Positions 1-6,258 are shown, counted from the first letter of the stretch. The stretch is DNA of 7,599 nucleotides from Oscillospiraceae bacterium (GCA_031261245.1 JAISKU010000147.1:1-7599), one strand, 5' to 3'. Made by a program: numbers and translations. The notes: generated from the sequence alone by a model not told the origin.

Positions 1-57
1 TTTGACAGCATGGTGCTGTGCGCGCCGGTGATGCTGGCGCTGATGTTCATACTATGA
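1..57 (+). CDS. cdsA: Phosphatidate cytidylyltransferase, C-terminal end only (partial)
   Basis: Only the last 18 codons and the TGA stop are present, reading FDSMVLCAPVMLALMFIL. In the CdsA family the conserved signature near the C-terminus ends in D-R-x-D-S and is followed by a final hydrophobic membrane helix. The FDS at the window edge and the hydrophobic tail fit this exactly. CdsA is a membrane enzyme that makes CDP-diacylglycerol from phosphatidic acid and CTP for phospholipid synthesis. The stop overlaps the start of dxr by 4 nt (ATGA). The cdsA-dxr-rseP-ispG order is the usual one in clostridia and other Firmicutes, and the identification rests on that context as much as on the short peptide. 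Confidence 0.8.
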   Translation, partial: FDSMVLCAPVMLALMFIL

Positions 58-1040
58 CGAAAAGCGTGATTGTGCTCGGCTCCACGGGGTCGATAGGGAC
101 GCAGACGCTTGAGGTGTGCGCCGCGCTCGGTATCCGCGTCGCGGCGATATCGGGGTACCGCAACACGAAATTGCTCTCGGAGCAGGCGGCGAGGTTTTCA
201 CCGGAGATTGCGACGACGGAGCCGCTCGAGGCGCTCAAATGCGACGCGGACGTCGTGGTGAACGCGATTGTCGGGCGGGCGGGGCTCGCGGCGACGCTTG
301 AGACCGTGGGGCGCGGTCAAAGGCTCGCGCTGGCGAACAAGGAGAGCTTGGTGTGCGCGGGAGAGCGCGTCATGGCGCTCGCGAGAGATACGGGTGCGGA
401 GATTATTCCCGTGGATTCGGAGCACTCCGCGATTTTTCAGTGCTTGCGCGGCGCGGACGGGAATAGAGTTAAGAGGATAATTCTGACGGCCTCAGGCGGG
501 CCGTTTTTCGGAAGAACGCGCGGGGAGATGCGCGGCGTCACGGTAGCGGAGGCGCTGGCGCACCCCAACTGGCGCATGGGCGCGAAGGTCACGGTGGACA
601 GCGCGACGATGATGAACAAGGGCCTTGAGATGATTGAGGCGATGAGGCTTTTCGGGCTGCCGCCGGAGAGGATAAGGATTCTTGTACACCGGCAGAGCGT
701 CGTGCACTCGGCGGTGGAGTTCGAGGACGGGGCGGTGATTGCGCAGCTCGGGACGCCGGACATGCGGCTTCCGATACAGTACGCGCTGACGTATCCGGAG
801 CGGCGGGAGAGCCCGGCGGCGGCGCTGGAGCTCGCGGAAATCGGGAGTCTGACGTTCGAGGAGCCGGATTTTGAGGCGTTTCCGTGCTTGCGGCTCGCGT
901 ATGAGGCTGTGGCGGGCGGCGACGCGGCGTGCGGCGCGCTGTGCGACGCGAACGAGCGCGCGGTGGCGCGTTTTCTCGCGGGGGAGATAGGTTTTGACGG
1001 CATTTACGAATCGGTGAGTGCGGAATTGGAGAAGATATAG
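54..1040 (+). CDS. dxr: 1-deoxy-D-xylulose 5-phosphate reductoisomerase (unusually short)
   Basis: Dxr converts 1-deoxy-D-xylulose 5-phosphate to 2-C-methyl-D-erythritol 4-phosphate with NADPH and a divalent metal, the first committed step of the MEP isoprenoid pathway. It is cytosolic. Visible signatures are the N-terminal NADPH loop GSTGSIG (9-15), NAIVG (70-74), LANKESLV (93-100), the metal ligands in VDSEHSAIFQ (D121, E123), the flexible loop around GGPFFG (148-153), HPNW (H170) and DSATMMNKGLE (S183, N188, K189, E192). The ATG at 54 was chosen because the protein begins there with the family's N-terminus and overlaps the cdsA stop. The same frame stays open upstream only because it shadows cdsA. 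No strong Shine-Dalgarno sequence precedes it, so translation is probably coupled. At 328 aa it is clearly shorter than typical family members (about 380-400). It lacks part of the N-terminal domain around residues 52-63 and the usual C-terminal helical tail, and it has HRQS where HPQS is usual. Confidence 0.96.
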   Translation: MTKSVIVLGSTGSIGTQTLEVCAALGIRVAAISGYRNTKLLSEQAARFSPEIATTEPLEALKCDADVVVNAIVGRAGLAATLETVGRGQRLALANKESLVCAGERVMALARDTGAEIIPVDSEHSAIFQCLRGADGNRVKRIILTASGGPFFGRTRGEMRGVTVAEALAHPNWRMGAKVTVDSATMMNKGLEMIEAMRLFGLPPERIRILVHRQSVVHSAVEFEDGAVIAQLGTPDMRLPIQYALTYPERRESPAAALELAEIGSLTFEEPDFEAFPCLRLAYEAVAGGDAACGALCDANERAVARFLAGEIGFDGIYESVSAELEKI

Positions 1041-1043
1041 CGT

Positions 1044-2108
1044 ATGTATATTGTTTTGGCGATAATTATTTTCGGCCTGCTAATCGTCACGCACGAGATA
1101 GGGCACTTCGTCGCGGCGAAAAAGCTCGGCGTCAAGGTGAACGAGTTCGCGTTCGGCATGGGGCCGAAGCTCTGGTCAAAGCAGCGCGGCGAGACGCTTT
1201 ACGCGTGGCGGCTGCTGCCGATAGGCGGGGCGTGCGTCATGGAGGGCGAGGACGCGGATACGCCGGACCCGCGCGCGTTCACGGCGGCGAAGCGCTGGAA
1301 GCGCGTCGTGATTCTCGCGGCGGGGGCGGTGATGAACTTTCTGACGGGTCTCATCATCGTGCTGATTCTCGGCGCGGGGATAAAATACATCGCGGGGACG
1401 ACGGTAGATCACCTCGCGCCCGGGTTCCCGAACGAGGGCGCGGACGGGCTTATGGCGGGGGATAAGCTGTATGCGATTAACGGCAACAGGCTCTACTACG
1501 ACGACGATTTTTCGCTGTTTATGCAGCTTCCGGACGCGACGGACGGGGCTATTGACCTGACGATCGTGCGCGGCGGGGAGAAGATTACGCTGCGCGATTT
1601 TCCCCTCGCGCCGCGCGAGTACACGGAGGACGGCGAGACGCGCGTGCGCTACGGCCTGTCGCTGAACGCGATTGAGCCGACGGCGGGGGCGAAGCTGAAA
1701 TACTCGCTGTACACGGCGTTCAACTTCGCGCGGATTGTGAAGGTGAGCCTCGTGCAGCTCATTACGGGCAACGCGGGACTGCGCGACATGTCGGGGCCCG
1801 TGGGGATAGTCACGGTGATAAACGAGGCGGCGTCGAGCCCGCAGCTGAAAGACACGGGCGAGCGGCTGCGGTACGTGTTCAACCTCGCGGCGCTGATCGC
1901 GGTCAACCTCGCGGTGATGAATCTGCTGCCGATTCCGGCGCTCGACGGCGGTCGGATTTTCGGGCTTTTCGTGACGTTTGTGATTGAGAAGATCACGCGC
2001 AAGCGCGTGGATCCCAAGTACGAGGGGTATGTGCACGGCGCGGGTCTGGCGCTGCTGCTGATTCTGATGGTCGTCATCATGGTGAGCGACATCATGAAGC
2101 TCTTATGA
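1044..2108 (+). CDS. rseP: RIP-type intramembrane zinc metalloprotease (site-2 protease, RseP/RasP)
   Basis: This is a membrane-embedded site-2 protease of 354 aa, which cleaves transmembrane segments of substrates such as anti-sigma factors and remnant signal peptides. The zinc motif HEIGH (H17, E18, H21) sits in the first membrane helix. A second hydrophobic segment covers about residues 88-112, followed by a single PDZ-like region at about 115-190. MSGPVGI (249-255) and the third-ligand motif NLLPIPALDGG (293-303, D301) lie toward the C-terminus, and a last helix spans about 333-352. With one PDZ it resembles shorter Gram-positive members rather than the two-PDZ E. coli protein. The start lies 3 nt after the dxr stop, with GGAG at 1028-1031 as a somewhat distant ribosome site. 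Its place between dxr and ispG is the standard clostridial arrangement. The physiological substrate cannot be told from the sequence. Confidence 0.96.
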   Translation: MYIVLAIIIFGLLIVTHEIGHFVAAKKLGVKVNEFAFGMGPKLWSKQRGETLYAWRLLPIGGACVMEGEDADTPDPRAFTAAKRWKRVVILAAGAVMNFLTGLIIVLILGAGIKYIAGTTVDHLAPGFPNEGADGLMAGDKLYAINGNRLYYDDDFSLFMQLPDATDGAIDLTIVRGGEKITLRDFPLAPREYTEDGETRVRYGLSLNAIEPTAGAKLKYSLYTAFNFARIVKVSLVQLITGNAGLRDMSGPVGIVTVINEAASSPQLKDTGERLRYVFNLAALIAVNLAVMNLLPIPALDGGRIFGLFVTFVIEKITRKRVDPKYEGYVHGAGLALLLILMVVIMVSDIMKLL

Positions 2109-3151
2109 CGCGGCGGATTGAGGTCGGCGGCGTGGCCGTCGGCGGCGGTGCGCGGATACCGGTGCAGTCGATGACTACGACGGCGACGGCGGATATAGAG
2201 GCGACCGTCGCGCAGATTCACGCGCTGGAGGCGGCGGGGTGCGACATCGCGCGCGTGGCCGTGCCGGATATCGAGAGCGCGCGGGCGATTGCGGCGATAA
2301 AGGCGCGGATACAAATTCCGCTCGTGGCGGACATTCATTTTGACTACAGGCTCGCCCTCGCGTCCGTCGAGGCGGGCGCGGACAAGATACGCATAAATCC
2401 CGGAAATATCGGCGGCGGGGAGCGCGTGCGCGAGGTCGTGGACGCGTGCCGCGCGCGCGGCGTGCCGATTCGCGTCGGGGTGAACGGCGGGAGTTTAGAA
2501 AAAGAGATTTTGGCGAAGTACGGCGGGGTTGCGACGGCCGAGGCGCTCGCGGAGAGCGCGATTGGGCATGTGGGGCTGCTGGAAAAGCTCGGGTTTTACG
2601 ATATATGCGTGTCTGCGAAGTCGTCGGACGTGAGGACGACGATCGCGGCGTACAGGCTGCTGTCAGAGCGGACGGATTACCCGCTGCACCTCGGCGTGAC
2701 CGAGGCGGGCGAGGAGTTTTCGGGACTTATACGCTCCTCGGCAGGGATTGGCGCGCTGCTCGCCGACGGGATCGGGGACACGATTCGCGTGTCGCTGACG
2801 GCGGAGCCGGTGCGCGAGGTCGAGGCGGGTGTGGAGCTGCTGCGCTCGCTCGGATTGCGGCGCGGGGGCGCGAGGCTGATATCGTGTCCGACGTGCGGGC
2901 GGTGCCGCTACGACATGTTCCGCGTCGCGGGCGAGGTCGGGCGGCGGCTGCGCGAGCTGCCGGAGGAGCGGGAGATCACCGTCGCGGTGATGGGCTGCGC
3001 CGTGAACGGGCCCGGCGAGGCGCGCGCGGCGGACTTCGGAATCGCCGGAGGCGACGGCGCGGGCGTGCTGTTCCGGCGCGGCGAGGTCGTGGGGAGAGCT
3101 CCGGAGGGCGAGCTTGTGGATAGGCTGTTTGAGATGATTGAGGGGGAATAG
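2105..3151 (+). CDS. ispG: 4-hydroxy-3-methylbut-2-en-1-yl diphosphate synthase
   Basis: IspG (GcpE) carries out the penultimate MEP step, reducing methylerythritol cyclodiphosphate to HMB-PP with a [4Fe-4S] cluster. The 348-aa protein has the family landmarks in order: PVQSMT (19-24), ADIHFDY (75-81), RINPGNIG (96-103), then the iron-sulphur region with SCPTCG (C261, C264) and MGCAVNGPGEA (C298, E305), the expected cluster ligands. The ATG at 2105 overlaps the rseP stop as ATGA, and no strong ribosome site is visible, which suggests translational coupling. C267 follows the CxxC pair closely, where most relatives I know do not have a cysteine. It is the last gene of the operon and a terminator follows within 2 nt of the stop. 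In many clostridia polC comes next, but here it does not. Confidence 0.97.
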   Translation: MTRRIEVGGVAVGGGARIPVQSMTTTATADIEATVAQIHALEAAGCDIARVAVPDIESARAIAAIKARIQIPLVADIHFDYRLALASVEAGADKIRINPGNIGGGERVREVVDACRARGVPIRVGVNGGSLEKEILAKYGGVATAEALAESAIGHVGLLEKLGFYDICVSAKSSDVRTTIAAYRLLSERTDYPLHLGVTEAGEEFSGLIRSSAGIGALLADGIGDTIRVSLTAEPVREVEAGVELLRSLGLRRGGARLISCPTCGRCRYDMFRVAGEVGRRLRELPEEREITVAVMGCAVNGPGEARAADFGIAGGDGAGVLFRRGEVVGRAPEGELVDRLFEMIEGE

Positions 3152-3152
3152 G

Positions 3153-3179
3153 AAAAGGGCGGCTATGCCGCCCTTTTTT
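3153..3179. terminator. Rho-independent terminator, probably bidirectional
   Basis: A perfect 7-bp GC stem (GGGCGGC 3157-3163, loop TAT, GCCGCCC 3167-3173) is followed by six T (3174-3179) and preceded by four A (3153-3156). On the plus strand it ends the cdsA-ispG operon, starting right after the ispG stop. The leading A run gives a U tract on the minus strand, so it can also end transcription of the convergent reductase gene, whose stop lies about 20 nt away. Confidence 0.95.
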
Positions 3180-3201
3180 GCGCGTATTGTGTGATTTTGC
3201 G

Positions 3202-3948
3202 CTACATCGCGGTCGCGCCGCCGTCGATCACGAGGCTTGAGCCCGTGCAGAAGCTCGCCTCATCCGAGGCGAAGAAGAGGATTCCGGCGGCGATCTCCTC
3301 CGGGCGGGCGGCGCGGCCGAGCGGGATCATCTGCACGCCGAGCTTCTCAAAATCGCTTCCCACCGGCACCATGTCGGAGTTCGTGAGGCCGGGGAGCACC
3401 GTGTTCACGCGGATTCCGCGCGGGGCGCACTCCCCCGCGAGCGTCTTTGTGTACGAGAGCACCGCGCCCTTGCTCGCCGCGTAGCTGGCGATGTCCGGCG
3501 CGCCGCAGATCGCGGAGATGGACGACGTGTTCACGATCGAGCCGCTTTTTTGCGCCGTCATGTGGGGCAGCACCTCGCGTATCATGAGCATGTACGCGCG
3601 GATGTTCACCTCAAACACGTCGTCAAAGTCGCGCTTGATATCGAACTTTTCGCCGTCGTAGTGCGACACGACGCCCGCGTTGTTCACGAGGATGTCGATG
3701 CGGCCGAGCACCTCCGCCGCCGTTTTCACGAGCTTTTTGACGTCCGCTTCCTTTGTCACGTCCGTTTTCACGAACGTCGCGTCGCCGCCGGACGCGCGCA
3801 GCTTCGCCTCGAGCTCCGCGCCGTTGCTCTCCCGCCGTCCCGCGAACACGATTTTTGCGCCCTCGCGCACGAAGATCTCCGCTGCCGCGCGGCCGATTCC
3901 GCTCGTCGCGCCTGTGATTATCGCAGTTTTTCCGTCAAGTCTTCCCAT
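3202..3948 (-). CDS. Short-chain dehydrogenase/reductase (SDR), classical type, substrate unknown
   Basis: This 248-aa Rossmann-fold oxidoreductase has the classical SDR motifs: TGATSGIG (12-19) for the dinucleotide, D63 in the TDV position, NNAG (89-92), N115, S143, the catalytic pair Y156 and K160 in YAASK, PG (186-187), and a C-terminal IDGG (241-244). Two arginines after the second beta strand (R38, R39) favour NADP(H) over NAD(H). It resembles FabG-like 3-oxoacyl-ACP reductases and assorted sugar, steroid or alcohol dehydrogenases. Nothing here fixes the substrate, so no gene symbol is given. The start is supported by a strong ribosome site, GGGAGG on the minus strand at 3955-3960, 6 nt from the ATG. 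It is a single-gene unit, convergent with ispG and divergent from the dnaD-like gene. Its isoleucine codons are almost all ATC, unlike its neighbours, which hints at transfer or at high expression. Confidence 0.93.
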   Translation of the reverse strand: MGRLDGKTAIITGATSGIGRAAAEIFVREGAKIVFAGRRESNGAELEAKLRASGGDATFVKTDVTKEADVKKLVKTAAEVLGRIDILVNNAGVVSHYDGEKFDIKRDFDDVFEVNIRAYMLMIREVLPHMTAQKSGSIVNTSSISAICGAPDIASYAASKGAVLSYTKTLAGECAPRGIRVNTVLPGLTNSDMVPVGSDFEKLGVQMIPLGRAARPEEIAAGILFFASDEASFCTGSSLVIDGGATAM

Positions 3949-3954
3949 TTTGCG

Positions 3955-3960
3955 CCTCCC
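3955..3960 (-). promoter_or_regulatory. Shine-Dalgarno site of the SDR gene
   Basis: The minus strand reads GGGAGG followed by 6 nt and then ATG. This is the clearest ribosome binding site in the window, and it fixes the SDR start at 3948. Confidence 0.85.
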
Positions 3961-3982
3961 GTATTTTCAGATTTATGGTTAC

Positions 3983-4011
3983 ACTTTACTACTTTTCGCG
4001 GGAAAACGCAA
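3983..4011 (-). promoter_or_regulatory. Candidate sigma-A-type promoter for the SDR gene
   Basis: On the minus strand, TTGCGT (4006-4011) and TAAAGT (3983-3988) are separated by 17 nt. They match the -35 and -10 consensus at 3 and 4 of 6 positions. The implied transcript start would leave a leader of roughly 25-30 nt, which accommodates the ribosome site. The elements are weak, so this is a guess supported mainly by spacing and position. Confidence 0.35.
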
Positions 4012-4036
4012 GCGCGGGACGCGGCTGTAAAAAAAC

Positions 4037-4065
4037 TTGCAGGGACGGCGCTTTTCTGCTATAAT
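4037..4065 (+). promoter_or_regulatory. Sigma-A-type promoter with extended -10, driving the dnaD-like/loader operon
   Basis: TTGCAG (4037-4042) is followed by a 17-nt spacer and a perfect TATAAT (4060-4065). TG at 4057-4058 gives the extended -10 form TGnTATAAT. Transcription should start near 4071-4073, about 35 nt before the ATG at 4108. It lies in the divergent gap and faces away from the SDR gene. Confidence 0.85.
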
Positions 4066-4077
4066 TCCTGTAACAGT

Positions 4078-4091
4078 GCGGCGCGCGCCGC
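4078..4091. repeat. 14-bp perfect palindrome in the leader of the dnaD-like operon
   Basis: GCGGCGCGCGCCGC is its own reverse complement. It falls a few bases after the predicted transcript start. In RNA it could form a 5-bp GC stem with a 4-nt loop at the 5' end of the message, or at DNA level it could be an operator for a dimeric regulator. Local composition is very GC-rich, so chance is a real alternative. Confidence 0.45.
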
Positions 4092-4107
4092 GAAAAAGGG
4101 ATTTATT

Positions 4108-5070
4108 ATGGACGAAAACAATTTCAGGCTGCCGGAGACGGTTTCTCTCACCGGCGCGGACGTCTCGGCTCTGCTGAGGCTCGGCGACGGCGACGCCGCC
4201 CTGCTCTATTTGTATCTGTCCGCTTTCGGCGGGACGGACGCGCCGGAGGAGCTGCCGCGCTGTCCGGGGCTGTCGCCCGAGGCGCTGCGCGCCGCCGAGA
4301 GTCGGCTGCGCTCCGCAGGGCTGCTCGCCCCCGCGCGCGCCGTGCCGGAGAGCGCACCGCCGGCGCACACGGAGCGGCCGCGGACGCACGTCCCCGCGAC
4401 GGGCGGCGAGGTGCGGGGCGAGGACGAGGACGGGCGGCAGTTCTACGTGCTCGTGCAGGAGGCGCAGCGTATGCTCGGCCGTGTGCTGTCGTCGGACGAC
4501 CTGATACGGCTTTTCGGGATATACGACACGCTGAAGCTCCCGCCGGAGGTGATTTTGCAGCTGATACGCTACTGCATGTCCGAGACGGAGCGGCGCGACG
4601 GCAACACGCGGCCGCCGTCGGTGAAGTACATCGAGAAGGCCGCGTACACGTGGGAGCGGGAGGGGATTTTCTCCCTCGAGCTCGCCGAGGAGTACATAAA
4701 GAGCCGCGCCGCGCGCCACGCCGAGGCGGCCGTGATAAAAAAGGCGTTGCAGATAAACGACCGCGAGCTGACGCCCTCCGAGCGCAAGTACGTGGAGAGC
4801 TGGCTCTCCCTCGGCTTCGACGCGGAGGCGATCTCCGTCGCGTATGACCGCACGGTGATGAAAACAGGGCGGCTCGCGTGGGGATACATGGACTCTATAA
4901 TCGTCAGCTGGCACGGGAAGGGTCTGCACACGGCGGCGGACGTGGCGGCGAAGGACAGCCGTCCGGAGCGCGGTCCGCGCAAGGCGGGCGCCGAGCGCCC
5001 CGCGCCGGACAGCCGCGAGTTTGAGCGCATGAACAGGCTCCTGTCGGAGCTGAACAAGGAGAAGGACTGA
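4108..5070 (+). CDS. DnaD-like replication initiation protein with two DnaD domains
   Basis: This 320-aa protein resembles the clostridial DnaD-domain proteins that act with DnaA and the helicase loader at replication start. Residues about 15-75 look like a small winged-helix domain. A proline-rich, charged linker (about 76-110) follows, then a first DnaD domain (about 112-196, ending Y174...W182) and a second (about 208-278). The second has the typical Y-x3-I-x3-W motif at Y260, I264 and W268. In the first copy alanine (A178) replaces the central isoleucine. The C-terminal tail is charged and probably disordered. The same frame is open from 3550, but the upstream part is the antisense shadow of the SDR gene. 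The ATG at 4108 has AGGG at 4097-4100 and a strong promoter just before it, so it is the real start. The stop overlaps the next start by one base, which marks a two-gene operon with the loader. Confidence 0.88.
   Translation: MDENNFRLPETVSLTGADVSALLRLGDGDAALLYLYLSAFGGTDAPEELPRCPGLSPEALRAAESRLRSAGLLAPARAVPESAPPAHTERPRTHVPATGGEVRGEDEDGRQFYVLVQEAQRMLGRVLSSDDLIRLFGIYDTLKLPPEVILQLIRYCMSETERRDGNTRPPSVKYIEKAAYTWEREGIFSLELAEEYIKSRAARHAEAAVIKKALQINDRELTPSERKYVESWLSLGFDAEAISVAYDRTVMKTGRLAWGYMDSIIVSWHGKGLHTAADVAAKDSRPERGPRKAGAERPAPDSREFERMNRLLSELNKEKD
5056..5061 (+). promoter_or_regulatory. Shine-Dalgarno site of the helicase loader gene
   Basis: AAGGAG lies inside the last codons of the dnaD-like gene, 8 nt before the ATG at 5070. 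It supports that start, with the TGATG stop/start overlap, against any upstream or downstream choice. Confidence 0.8.
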
Positions 5071-6059
5071 TGGGCAGAGACGGGCGGCTTTTGTCGCGGG
5101 CGCGAGAGGCGTTGTCCGACAGGCGGCGCGGGCGCGAGAGCGAGCTCCGGCGGCGCGAGGGCGAGGTTTTCGCGTCCTCGCCGCGCGCGCGCGAGCTGTC
5201 GCGCGAGCTTGAGAGCACGATGCGCGAGCTGTTCGGCTCGGCGCTCGACTCCCAAGGCGCGCAGCGCACGGTCGAGGACATAGAGTCGCGCAATCTCGCG
5301 CTTCAGGAGGCGCTTAGGCGCGAGCTGACGGGCGCGGGGTTTCCGGCGGACTACCTCGACGACACGCCGTACTGCGAGGAGTGCGGCGACACGGGCTACG
5401 TCGGCGCGGAGGTGTGCGGGTGCCTGCAGGCGCTGTACGATATTGAGCAGCGGGAGTCGCTGTCGAGCCTGCTGAAGCTCGGGAACGAGGGGTTTGAGAC
5501 GTTCAGGCTCGACCTCTACGACGAGCGGGACGAGCGCACGGGGTTTCTCATACGCGAGCACATGCGGCACATACTCGAGTTCTGCCGACTGTACGCGGAC
5601 ACGTTCGGGGACGGGTCGTTCAACCTGTTTCTGTCGGGCGCTCCCGGCCTCGGCAAGACGTTTCTGTCGGCGAGCATCGCGCGCGTCGTCGCGGGGGGCG
5701 GACACTCCGTCGTGTACGACACGTTTACGTCGATTTTTTCGCGGTTGGAGGACGAGAAGTTCTCAAAGGACGCGGACATGGACACGACGCGCGAGGACAC
5801 GCGGCGCTATCGCGAGTGCGACCTGCTTATCGCCGACGACCTCGGCGCGGAGATGACGACGTCGTTTACGACGGCGGCGCTGTACGAGCTTGTGAACACG
5901 CGGCTTATCACGGGGCGCAAGACGATTATCTCGTCGAACCTGCTGCCCGAGGAGCTGTACGGGCGATATTCGCCGCAGATCGCGTCGCGGCTTGAGGGCG
6001 AGTATCGGACGCTGAAGTTTTACGGGAGCGACATCCGGCTAAAAAAACGCGACGGCTGA
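5070..6059 (+). CDS. DnaC/DnaI-type AAA+ helicase loader ATPase
   Basis: This 329-aa ATP-binding protein of the DnaC/DnaI family loads the replicative helicase onto origin DNA. The N-terminal 90 residues are highly charged, rich in Arg and Glu, and probably helical or coiled coil. A four-cysteine cluster follows, YCEECG then VCGCL (C102, C105, C116, C118), likely a zinc site comparable in role to the zinc-binding N-terminal domain of B. subtilis DnaI. The AAA+ core has Walker A GAPGLGKT (190-197), Walker B LLIADD (252-257, D256 and D257), sensor-1-like SSN (288-290), and an arginine motif SPQIASRLEG (301-310, R307). A conserved tail runs to about 323. It is translationally linked to the DnaD-like gene. 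The replicative helicase gene is not in the window. The family also includes IstB-type transposition ATPases. The cysteine cluster, the DnaD partner and the absence of a transposase favour the replication role. Confidence 0.9.
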   Translation: MGRDGRLLSRAREALSDRRRGRESELRRREGEVFASSPRARELSRELESTMRELFGSALDSQGAQRTVEDIESRNLALQEALRRELTGAGFPADYLDDTPYCEECGDTGYVGAEVCGCLQALYDIEQRESLSSLLKLGNEGFETFRLDLYDERDERTGFLIREHMRHILEFCRLYADTFGDGSFNLFLSGAPGLGKTFLSASIARVVAGGGHSVVYDTFTSIFSRLEDEKFSKDADMDTTREDTRRYRECDLLIADDLGAEMTTSFTTAALYELVNTRLITGRKTIISSNLLPEELYGRYSPQIASRLEGEYRTLKFYGSDIRLKKRDG

Positions 6060-6119
6060 AACGCGGAGTATCGGTCGAAAATCATCGCTGTATAAGTTTT
6101 TCCGTCGATATTCACCGCA

Positions 6120-6128
6120 GGTGGATAA
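6120..6128 (-). promoter_or_regulatory. DnaA-box-like 9-mer (TTATCCACC)
   Basis: The minus strand reads TTATCCACC, one mismatch in the last base from the bacterial DnaA box TTATCCACA. It lies about 65 bp from the tandem pair, in opposite orientation. Alone it would be weak evidence; the cluster makes it more interesting. Confidence 0.45.
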
Positions 6129-6145
6129 TTGGCGCGGCAGGTAGG

Positions 6146-6163
6146 TATTTCCCGCCGGAAATA
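6146..6163. repeat. 18-bp inverted repeat (7-bp arms, 4-nt loop)
   Basis: TATTTCC (6146-6152) and GGAAATA (6157-6163) are perfect reverse complements around CGCC. No T run follows on the plus strand, so it is not a standard terminator. It could be a protein-binding dyad or a structured RNA element. Confidence 0.5.
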
Positions 6164-6190
6164 ATTCGCTTAAAATCTGGACTTTTGCAC

Positions 6191-6214
6191 TTTTCCACAG
6201 AGTTCTCCACAGCG
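6191..6214 (+). repeat. Tandem 12-bp repeat containing two DnaA-box-like sites
   Basis: Two adjacent 12-mers, TTTTCCACAGAG (6191-6202) and TTCTCCACAGCG (6203-6214), match at 10 of 12 positions. Each begins with a 9-mer (TTTTCCACA, TTCTCCACA) one mismatch from the DnaA box TTATCCACA, both at the third base. The preceding TTTTGCAC (6183-6190) matches the start of the first repeat at 7 of 8 bases and may be a degenerate third copy. Same-strand boxes about one helical turn apart are typical of DnaA-binding arrays. Confidence 0.55.
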
Positions 6215-6230
6215 GCTTTTGTTGCAAAAC

Positions 6231-6258
6231 GCATAACGGGTATCCATTCCTGTTATAC
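6231..6258. repeat. Imperfect inverted repeat upstream of the flippase gene
   Basis: GCATAACGGG (6231-6240) and CCTGTTATAC (6249-6258) are reverse complements at 8 of 10 positions around an 8-nt centre. It resembles an operator dyad. It lies about 55 bp before the -10 element of the flippase gene, so regulation of that gene is possible but unproven. Confidence 0.35.

Noticed and set aside
18..53. Upstream extension of dxr to position 18
   Set aside because: The extra residues overlap the end of cdsA in another frame and do not resemble the Dxr N-terminus. The ATG at 54 gives the usual start just before the GSTGSIG loop.
1176..2036. Minus-strand open frame (286 codons) opposite rseP
   Set aside because: Its composition is Arg/His-rich and low in recognisable features. 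The plus strand has HEIGH and LDG protease motifs throughout the same interval.
3550..4107. N-terminal extension of the dnaD-like frame back to 3550
   Set aside because: It runs antisense through the SDR gene and across its promoter region. The ATG at 4108 has a ribosome site and a near-consensus promoter immediately upstream.
4569..5705. Long minus-strand open frame (378 codons) opposite the dnaD-like and loader genes
   Set aside because: It is a shadow frame in GC-rich DNA. The translation is Arg/Ala/Leu/Pro-rich without domain features, while the plus strand carries clear DnaD and Walker motifs.
6091..6096. TATAAG as a promoter just after the helicase loader gene
   Set aside because: No acceptable -35 lies at 16-18 nt spacing, and no gene starts close downstream.
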